A stretch of 64,000 nt of DNA from Acetivibrio mesophilus (GTDB taxonomy: Bacteria; Bacillota; Clostridia; Acetivibrionales; Acetivibrionaceae): the NCBI RefSeq assembly GCF_004102745.1, contig NZ_RLII01000010.1, positions 38,119-102,118 on the forward strand, given 5' to 3'. The stretch's first letter is position 1, and every line of letters starts with the position of its first letter. Shown here piece after piece: positions 59,701 to 64,000 of the stretch. The notes under the pieces are model-generated. The model ran no database searches. It had not been told where the DNA came from and saw only the letters and a list, made by a program, of their open reading frames with translations. The translations under genes were made by a program, and so were the position numbers.

Positions 59701-62325
59701 GAGGGAAAACCTGCTGTTGGATATGAGTACAATGCGATGAATCTTATAAAGAAAAAGATTTATCCGGGTACTGTTGATAATGCTGAAACTTATAGCTATT
59801 ATAAAGATGGAACGTTAAAACAGAAAATTGACAGAAATAATGTAACCACAACATATCAGTATTATCCGCAGGGATGGCTGGCTGAAGAGAACGCAGTTAA
59901 GTCAGGAGATTATACAAAGAGAATCTATACATACGATAATAACGGAAATATGTTGGAGGCAACTGTTGAGACATCGAGAGGAACAGGAAACAGCGTAATC
60001 AGAACCTATGATGATTTAAACAGGGTAATAGCAAAAGCAGTAACTGGTGTAACAGGCAAAACGGTTTACGTATACGACATTATAACTGACTATGGAATGA
60101 TTGCTGAGACAGCAATTGATCAGAAGTCAAATATGACCACAAAGGTTTACGATGCTGTGGGAAGACTTGAGTATGTAAAGGATGGAAGTGAAACTGCAGC
60201 CAATATTGCATACTATACTTATTATAAGAATGGTGCAAGAAAGAGTGTCGTATATAAAAATGGTGCCAAAGAAGAGTATGAATATTATGATGACGGACTT
60301 TTGAAAAAGCTTGTAAATACAATGTCCGGATACACAGAAACCTATGTGTATACTTATGACGCAAGTCATAACATCACATCAAAGGTGGATGGAAAGGGTA
60401 AAACAGTATATACTTATGATGCACAGAACAGGCTGAAGTCGGTAGACGAGAACTACATCAACAAGGTGACTGTGTATTCATATGATGCTGCGGGCAATAG
60501 AGAAAAGGAAGAAATACAGTTAAATGGTTCAATAGCCCAGACAAATACCTATCATTATAACGAATTGAACCGGCTTGAGCGTATTGTCATGGTGGGCCAG
60601 ACCAATAAAACCGTTTCATATGGTTACGACAACAATGGCAACCAGATAAGCTGTTCGGATACTGGAACAATAAATGAATATGATGAATTTAATCAATTGA
60701 TAAGCACAACCATTACTGGTGGCTCTACTGTTGAAAATATATACAATGCAGAAGGCTATAGGATAGGGAAAAAAGTTAACGGAACCTTGACAACCTATAT
60801 ATATGAGTACGATAAGGTAGTGCTTGAACTGGACGGCAGCGGAAACGCCAACCGCAACGTATATGGATCGAATCTGCTTATGCGTACTGTAGGGGAAGAC
60901 AGCTATTACTATATGTACAATGGACATGCGGACGTAACAGCACTTATTAATGTTGCTACAGGAAAAGTAGATGCTACCTACTATTACGATGCATTCGGCA
61001 ATATCCTTGAGTCAACCGGAAATGTAGATAACAACATAACTTATGCCGGATATCAGTACGATGAGGAGACAGGCTTGTATTACCTGAATGCGAGGATGTA
61101 TGACCCGAAGATTGCAAGATTTTTGCAGGAGGATACATACACTGGTGATGTTAATGATCCGTTGAGTTTGAATTTATATACTTATTGTGCAAATAATCCA
61201 ATAATTTATTGGGATAGAACAGGTAATGTTCCTGCATATGTGCAAATTGGTGAATTTATATATGAAACTAGTGATTTTACAAATGGTATTACTACAGTTA
61301 CAGAACAAGAATTCTTTAGAAAGAATGGATATGGTTTGTTATTCGTAGCAGATGAAGATATGATAGTTATAGGAGAAGATGGGGAAAGAAGAATCAAAGT
61401 AAGAAAGCTTTGTCAAAAAATCGGAATAGAAGATACGATTAGCTATTGGACTGATGTTAACGGAAAAATGAATGTTGTTGTACGACCAGAAACGAAGAGT
61501 GCACCAATAAAGGTAAAAAGAGCTGAAAATGATGTTAATATTATTGCATATATCAATTTTACAGGGGATGCAGATAAAATAATGCCATCAACAGTAACAT
61601 ATTATATTAGCAATCTAGGTACACAATCTGTATATCCAAATGGTTACTCATATGCAGAAATTGCTGCTTATGGTATTCAATCTGTATGGAGTGGTAATTA
61701 CTCTGTGGATGGAATGAATATTAATTTGACTACTACAGTTTATAGTAATAATTCAAGTCCAAATGGTGTAATACAGAATGTTCCTTTAGCTACTTTTTCT
61801 AATCAGCAGTATTTAAACATAGAGGTTAAAGATAAAATTGGAAGATCAAATCAGAATGATACAAATGTTTTTACTAATATATGGGATTTCTTGTTTGGAG
61901 ATAAATATATGTCTGGTGACACTATATATGATAATTGGTCGATAACAAATCCTGGTAAGATAACGATTTATACAAAAACAAAATACAGTAACACAAAATA
62001 TAATCCAAAAGACCCATCAACATATAAAGTATATAATAAAGAAGAACTAGCGAAAGTTGTTGCTCATGAGTTTGGACATAGTTTAGGATTAGGTGATGCA
62101 TATGGAGAAAACGGTTATAGGTTTGCAGCTCCAGAATTCTATATTATGAAAAATGGAATTACTTTAAGTATACCTTCTGATGATATAATGAGAAATAGTT
62201 ATGGAAGGGTTAGCGATGCAGATGTTACATTTATGTTAAAAGCATGGCAAATTAACGAGTTTCAACCTTTTCCTGAAACAACTAGTTTTAACTTTACACC
62301 TGGTAGCACTGTTTCTCAGAAATAA
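50791..62325 (+). CDS. Giant secreted Rhs/YD-repeat protein with C-terminal metzincin-like protease tip
   Basis: A 3844-residue secreted protein starting at TTG, 8 nt after AGGGGG. Order: signal peptide (1-33); Pro/Ser/Thr linker (about 60-150); three FN3 domains (about 150-400); three beta-solenoid-like repeats (about 435-910, two nearly identical); six Kelch motifs (about 965-1255, each with a YxxGG core); Rhs N-terminal region with an inserted SH3b domain (about 1345-1417, starting VTASALNLRQEP); YD repeats (about 1450-3425); the Rhs core end with RMYDPKIARFLQEDTY and ANNPIIYWDRTGN (to about 3478). The tip (3480-3844) has HEFGHSLGLGD (His3759, Glu3760, His3763, Asp3769) and a probable Met-turn (Met3800), as in metzincins. 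No sortase, S-layer or dockerin anchor is seen. Toxin activity is inferred. Confidence 0.9.
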   Translation: MNKWEIIKKTISICLILSITLSVFISPDVVQALSQEMNVELPQAAEDKAIELVYSTPSGIVVPTPMESGMSTVTASPAVTPTQEISPSPTQTLLFTPMPLLSPLPSPEFTSTPFPSPLPFPSPEFTSTSTPDPDSTPTPTVSPTPLDVEAPSKPECIISTDRTDTTISLSWSQSTDNVGVKGYYIYRDGVKLNVDVTEPYFTDEGLTENTTYKYCVTAYDEAGNESERSTELVVMTLANNITELNAVVNEDGSILVSWNQVARAAGYELIIDEFESKYINETSYLHTGLLQNTRHTYRVRVKFASNSYGAWSEKKVVFSFPGKPMDVDADIIDDNSAKIFWNGVQGISKYNVYRNDELVAAEVTAVEFTDTGLTAGTDYEYEVKAISGGSESLESQRVIVNTGAGSISANTVLNENRVYKSFNLKSRIINLNVYKCKVDGDLIQIGGTLDVNGGRLEIAGDYRISEYSYLEMTEEDDYVLVRGDFETESKREHKDKLTAGTMEVKGDFTQVRNTSSSNSNFKASGTHRVVLSGEEQQTVSFSSADISQFNILENRNASGKELIFKNPYNAKTFINNTPGLSPMTVYYHDWNLTGNEVINGDLYIKGRTLNLAGKTLKVNGDLIQTGGTLDVNGGRLEVAGDYKISEYSYLEMTEEDDYVLVRGDFETESKCEHKDKLTAGTMEVKGDFTQVRNTSSSNSNFKASGTHRVVLSGEEQQTVSFSSADISQFNILENRNASGKELIFKNPYNAKTFINNTSGLSPMTVYYHDWNLTGNEVINGDLYIKGRTLNLAGKALKVNGNLIQTGGTLDINGGVLEVTGNYTMGGRAYLEMTQEDDYILVGGNFETKSSYSHEGKLTAGTIEVKGNFAQKVGNNSNFKASGTHKVILSGSEVQNIYFDKIAYSKINILIITKPLSEGYTYNVREIYDSKTKTYYYELPWKNLIEQFDPNPQPGTMISKASLEPARKGLGLAEVNAKLYAFGGSSPDPKSKGTTIYLDTVSEYDPVKNSWTEYAPGSSPNPNKKMREPKSNMAVAATDNRIYVVGGFNGFNYLNTVEVYNPSIAEFDNSIAFPAISEAKSGAGAVVIGNKLYVIGGYNGLKYSDTVEVCDLSADNPQWTGKPKTSNWMTPRADFGIATYGGKIYVFGGRGESGYLSSIQEYDPETNTWKTMSAKLTEARSELKALTMSGKIYILGGTNNRASDIVEEFDPYEKIIKKLPRLSRAKSSFGAVVAYNKIYIVGGTDGYNVLSEVHEYFTQVIPGLTYLDGLNGLESNSGIFDLNGVNNVSGSYSTQVEDFSIDSPAMTVSITRTYNSNSIKVVNGTVQEDGWSFNFESSISEKSDGIYKRVTASALNLRQEPPNIEQLTYLDPMQWRIIKSLAYGSIVEFEGYTLGNKWIKVKTIDGLHTGWVCTDYIEDADGMEVTYPSGAKAIFRPTGNGKYLPPPGIYDELRDLGNNVFRLTTKEDQITYEYHDGNLVKMIDRYGNIIKYHYEDGKLKKLYDCEPNNESNSIGRVLTFNYDGNKLRSVQDNSGRTVTYTYDKNGMLEAVKDLNGYTTKYLYYNADDEIEGQRYKLKTVSKINDSGEEVKILTNVYDGYGRMYKQYDTEGRPTYYLYTDLICDEKGEQPTDKNEVARTVFDKRGKISKEIYNINFAGKPLKTIDAKGRETTYKYEIKHDTGIIDITNFTYNDLKKSPAYDDIRNKNLPEIVTATFNESTTKVEKDGDGNIILITYPDNSTRKYSYYENGDLMYEIDQMNQQTFYMYENYEPYQEKGITKYRSRLTRIVKPVESGVVYTSTKLPTDSVLKAGDAVTRYKYVTGYNKIKGCLIEKITYPNGTWTTYKYNNNGNLLATSDKIDLTVSNDIDAAYKYEYDNCFRVSSVSSPIGYKTEYRYNNTNQITHTIKKDLVGETVSIHRTYYDYDGRKKKEVNPVMYNSLYDTGKDYIGTASMVYEYDVYGRVTKLTNNVQGLSLSSTITKYEYDAEGNIIGKKNYSKASTGADEVLESYYIYEYDSLNRLEATYFKDDDSPDTSAVKLEEYIYEDIYGDNIRKSKKIYKQYLNDGKFSKTEYIYDHVGREVEVIHPDETNVISTVTTYYPDGNVKTVKDPRGSISHYTYRNYDSSRNLYYDEKYTPVEKLNSNNYEISYSRVNYDRAGRKVEEIKYVDLIAATLNSDGTYSMGSDALAGKKYNSISYLYYNDNKVKQENSSNGKKVEYFYDDDGNLIEERTTFDKDVYGRDRKRSVLYLDYNAYGKPEKTAVLVKNEDISRDMVLNGDNVVPFERLFPVNNQGITDYGSYEYHDNCSAIVTTYTDFDAQGNARNITYPSNFTEKYSYDSLGRVIKKSITIRDMENPESSGRYKTVENITTYNWEGKIVKAEVLSKYENIVEKLSSTAYKYDGRGFMVKTTTDVMLNKYDEVNKTVKQEKESVTTAYEYDTAGRLIAEVSAQNYIEAKKPSETGNHVKYTYYDSGRLKAKSFEGITKKYNPTTKAFEDVASSIVIEAYAYDENGNVTKKVDGEAYNKAGGSIDNAYGIEYTYNLASQVKTEKDPEFTNAGAGRNFNKKYLYDGVGRVVQEYSAYGKDLVVTKYDSTTPEVASSKVGVSGLGYALTRYAYDDANRKVDVYVLEDIDNPLGEEVRVKTEIYDYAGNIKSITDAKGNRTVYEYNNSGNLRSVTYPSDESIESNTVEYKYDSMGNVKSEKNGLDVIKEYEYDEQGRLLSSKIYGSSGIRNETTTRYGYDLLGNLVYEIDPNGNVTKHQYDELGRVIKTIVNNKKLVNPDTKEVSTSRASQHEEYICYDKNGNVVKEVEVVKSIGKTTKSSVRVYAYKYDNMGRLIEKVDPSGAAIEKINYNLNSAQIQSFDGENHIKEFEYNKNGMLVTTRDYHDGNVVHEWKQTYDAAGNILTKDDGCGNETVYIYNGYGQLTEVKLMEYDSVGSNGQKRFKDIKTLTRYSYDANGNMESQSFEGKPAVGYEYNAMNLIKKKIYPGTVDNAETYSYYKDGTLKQKIDRNNVTTTYQYYPQGWLAEENAVKSGDYTKRIYTYDNNGNMLEATVETSRGTGNSVIRTYDDLNRVIAKAVTGVTGKTVYVYDIITDYGMIAETAIDQKSNMTTKVYDAVGRLEYVKDGSETAANIAYYTYYKNGARKSVVYKNGAKEEYEYYDDGLLKKLVNTMSGYTETYVYTYDASHNITSKVDGKGKTVYTYDAQNRLKSVDENYINKVTVYSYDAAGNREKEEIQLNGSIAQTNTYHYNELNRLERIVMVGQTNKTVSYGYDNNGNQISCSDTGTINEYDEFNQLISTTITGGSTVENIYNAEGYRIGKKVNGTLTTYIYEYDKVVLELDGSGNANRNVYGSNLLMRTVGEDSYYYMYNGHADVTALINVATGKVDATYYYDAFGNILESTGNVDNNITYAGYQYDEETGLYYLNARMYDPKIARFLQEDTYTGDVNDPLSLNLYTYCANNPIIYWDRTGNVPAYVQIGEFIYETSDFTNGITTVTEQEFFRKNGYGLLFVADEDMIVIGEDGERRIKVRKLCQKIGIEDTISYWTDVNGKMNVVVRPETKSAPIKVKRAENDVNIIAYINFTGDADKIMPSTVTYYISNLGTQSVYPNGYSYAEIAAYGIQSVWSGNYSVDGMNINLTTTVYSNNSSPNGVIQNVPLATFSNQQYLNIEVKDKIGRSNQNDTNVFTNIWDFLFGDKYMSGDTIYDNWSITNPGKITIYTKTKYSNTKYNPKDPSTYKVYNKEELAKVVAHEFGHSLGLGDAYGENGYRFAAPEFYIMKNGITLSIPSDDIMRNSYGRVSDADVTFMLKAWQINEFQPFPETTSFNFTPGSTVSQK
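52123..53520 (+). repeat. Tandem 540-bp repeats in the Rhs-family gene
   Basis: Copy 1 (about 52123-52631) and copy 2 (about 52663-53171) are offset by exactly 540 bp. Over 52181-52631 I count only two or so differences (for example C/T at 52261/52801). A third copy (about 53203-53520) is diverged and truncated. The unit encodes a beta-rich module with a KASGTHRVVLSGEEQQTVSF core. The near-identity indicates recent duplication or gene conversion. Confidence 0.9.
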
Positions 62326-62563
62326 AACAAGGTAAAAGCTTCACTATTCGTTTTGAAAATTAAGAGGAGCATTCCTTATAATGAAAAAAAGTAGATTTTG
62401 AAAAAATATACCTAACTATAAAATTTGAAATGTGAGTTGCAATCATTCATGATTTTGAAGTGGTGCTATATATCTAAATGACTTGTTTCGAAAAAGAGTA
62501 AAAATTATGATTTAGTGAGTATGGAGTAAAAAAAACGAGAGATTATTGGGGAGGAAATATGAA
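62326..62563. other. Region between protease tip and downstream membrane gene
   Basis: AT-rich, about 240 bases. A good ribosome site (GAGGAG) precedes an ATG at 62381 that stops after six codons (MKKSRF), possibly the head of a lost gene. No terminator is visible, so the Rhs transcript may read into the next gene. Confidence 0.35.
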
Positions 62564-63073
62564 GTGGATAAAAAAAAGATATTGTCGGGGCTAATTATTA
62601 TATTTTTTATGATGATAGCTTCGCTTAATTGTATTGTAAGAGTATACAATTTAGCATCGTATAAGAATTTGATATATTTATTGATTAGAATCGGAGTAGT
62701 GTCATTGCTTTTTGGGGCAATTTTATTTGTTCTGAAAAAAGGTAGATATGTTATGATTTTTTCAGCGATATTTCTGATAATGCTGTTTATTTCGAACTCA
62801 TTAAGTATATCGATTATCAATAAGCAACGACAAAGTGTTTTTGATAATGGTATTCGTATAGTTAATGCATTAAGTAGTTATTATAAAGACAATAATAAAT
62901 ATCCAGAGGATTTAAAAGAGTTAATGCCAAAGTATATTGATAGCATTCCCAAAATAAAAACTTCATATTATGAAGGGGAGTTTTTATATTATGTTAAGGA
63001 TGAAGGAAAATCATATTATTTAGGTTTTGAACATTATTATTTTGATGGAAAAGGTTGGCTTGAATTAGAATAG
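62564..63073 (+). CDS. Small multi-pass membrane protein, candidate immunity protein
   Basis: I do not recognise a named family. The 169-residue product has three hydrophobic segments (about 7-25, 35-55, 61-82) and a hydrophilic C-terminal domain (about 90-169) with NALSSYYKDNNKYPEDLKEL, like the pseudopilin-type tails found in type II secretion-like proteins. The start is a GTG at 62564, 9 nt after GGGGAGG; an ATG at 62559 opens a frame that stops after 11 codons. Its position right after a toxin-like Rhs tip, its AT-rich composition and its membrane topology make it a candidate immunity protein. This is inference. Confidence 0.65.
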   Translation: MDKKKILSGLIIIFFMMIASLNCIVRVYNLASYKNLIYLLIRIGVVSLLFGAILFVLKKGRYVMIFSAIFLIMLFISNSLSISIINKQRQSVFDNGIRIVNALSSYYKDNNKYPEDLKELMPKYIDSIPKIKTSYYEGEFLYYVKDEGKSYYLGFEHYYFDGKGWLELE

Positions 63074-63200
63074 TGAATTGAGTGAAAATGAATTTAATAT
63101 TTTTGGAGAAATTCAAGATTTCTTTTATTTTTTAGCGTTAAAGTCTGTCCTGAAGATGAAAGGAGAATAGATCGAATAAATCATACTTTCTAGGGGATGA

Positions 63201-63639
63201 GTGTAGGCCTCTCGAAATCGGCATTTAGGTTCAGGTTTTAAACAGCCTGTTGGTGCTGCAGTCAAAAGCTGTGGTATTGAGCGTAACAGGAAAAGGCTGA
63301 TGAATCAATCAAGTGCGTACCAAGAAGTTGAATGAAAATGAACAATCGAGGAAGCGTCGTTATTACGTAAATACAGTCGAAACCGGGTGTTTTTGACCAC
63401 GCGGGATAAATCTGAAAGGAACCTGATTACTGTTCAGATGGCTGTCGGCGTAAAGATTGCAGGATCTTGGTACAGGCTCTTACAAGGAACAGGAGAAGTC
63501 TGTGCTCTAATGTAAAGTGAAAAATCAAAGCGAAGGAATGACAAGGATGAAAGTAGCGATGTAGAGCATAGATGCGGAAGAATTCGTAGTAGTGAAGAAG
63601 TTACTGTAATAGTAATGGAGTGAAGGGGTTCTGTTATAA
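63201..63639 (+). mobile_element. Group II intron 5' ribozyme part (domains I to IV), truncated
   Basis: The sequence has no long frame but resembles the 5' RNA part of bacterial group II introns. Late in the segment, TTCGTAGTAGTGAAGAAG and ATGGAGTGAAGGGG match, in order and spacing, the conserved stretch just before the maturase gene in introns such as Ll.LtrB. The candidate 5' end GTGTA at 63201 is approximate (group II introns begin GUGYG). No reverse-transcriptase frame follows; instead an IS66 end starts at about 63640. The domain V end is outside the window or lost. Confidence 0.7.
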
Positions 63640-64000
63640 GTAACCGTCAAATAGATCATCACATAGTAGAATTGTTACGCAGTTGATACAATCACTGTAG
63701 AAATAATTAAACGGGGTGATTGTATGGACATTCAAAAAGTAACATCTGAACAACAATTATCTAAGTGGGCGGAATTAATACAAAGCCGGCTTGAAAGTGG
63801 GCAAAGTATCAAAGAATTTTGCCTAATAAATGGAATAAGCAAAGCCACATACTATTATTGGCAGAAGAAAGTGAGTAAAGCAAAGTGTACAGTACTTGGA
63901 GGAGAAAAAGAATCTAAAACCGAAGTACCAAGCGGATGGATGCAGCTTGCACCGAAACCGGCACACTCCGCAAAAGCCACATTGGAAATTAAAATTAATG
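63640..64000 (+). mobile_element. IS66-family insertion sequence, left end (continues beyond window)
   Basis: The left terminal repeat probably begins GTAACCGTCAAATAG at 63640, since IS66 elements typically start with GTAA. The first gene, tnpA, follows at 63724. The insertion lies in what would be domain IV of the group II intron. The right end and target-site duplication are outside the window. Confidence 0.7.
63724..64000 (+). CDS. tnpA: IS66 accessory protein TnpA, 3'-truncated by window edge
   Basis: 92 codons are visible from the ATG at 63724. The N-terminal region has the IS66 TnpA helix-turn-helix pattern: WAELIQSRLESGQSIKEFC, LINGISKATYYYWQKK. TnpA is one of three proteins (TnpA, TnpB, TnpC) needed for IS66 transposition and binds the element's DNA. 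GGGG lies upstream of the ATG. The frame is open to the window end. Confidence 0.88.
   Translation, partial: MDIQKVTSEQQLSKWAELIQSRLESGQSIKEFCLINGISKATYYYWQKKVSKAKCTVLGGEKESKTEVPSGWMQLAPKPAHSAKATLEIKIN

Noticed and set aside
61195..61227. Rhs self-cleavage border motif (DPxG type)
   Set aside because: The site reads DRTG, lacking the usual Pro, and no second copy of the motif is seen, so autocleavage cannot be claimed.

Overview
The window looks like a chromosomal segment of an anaerobic, cellulosome-producing, low-GC Gram-positive bacterium of the Acetivibrio (Clostridium) thermocellum group. The main evidence is a GH30 xylanase with a type I dockerin next to a complete Ech-type energy-converting hydrogenase operon with its hyp maturation genes. 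From memory, C. thermocellum has this same gene order. Genes of spore-forming Firmicutes (SpoIIIE/FtsK, an SpoVE-like FtsW, DUF896, DUF2383), frequent TTG/GTG starts and strong GGAGG ribosome sites fit this.

Layout. 1-2.9 kb: a superoxide dismutase cut by the window edge, a frameshifted remnant, and the GH30-CBM6-dockerin xylanase. 3.1-13.7 kb, minus strand: echABCDEF-hypABFCDE, twelve genes read as one operon from a promoter near 13.82 kb. 14-18 kb: a small lysine-rich protein, a GreA-like protein, citrate synthase and a PLP-dependent histidine decarboxylase-like enzyme. 18.5-31.4 kb: CheW and two chemoreceptors, small zinc-ribbon/membrane proteins, SerA, a hemolysin III homologue, DUF896, a GH3 lipoprotein and a nitroreductase. 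31.7-48.2 kb: topoisomerase III, an ABC-F ATPase, FtsK/SpoIIIE, DUF2383, a UbiA prenyltransferase, a rhomboid-like pseudoprotease, an orphan P-type ATPase N-domain, DUF975, an FHA-FtsW-PBP set, RadC behind a 34-bp perfect palindrome, and VanW.

The most unusual part is 48.7-64 kb. A secreted, membrane-anchored TPR protein diverges from a 3844-residue secreted Rhs/YD-repeat protein. That protein carries three FN3 domains, a 540-bp near-identical internal duplication, six Kelch motifs, an SH3b domain inside its Rhs N-terminal region, and a C-terminal metzincin-type metalloprotease tip (HExxHxxGxxD plus a Met-turn). A small multi-pass membrane protein follows directly and is a candidate immunity protein. 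After it comes the 5' part of a group II intron that appears to be interrupted in domain IV by an IS66-family element, whose tnpA runs off the window end. I read this as a Gram-positive polymorphic-toxin-like system with a protease warhead. The toxin and immunity roles are inference.

All calls come from reading the sequence. No database search, fold prediction or alignment was run. Starts were chosen by ribosome-site spacing and family N-termini, so several differ from the longest open frame.
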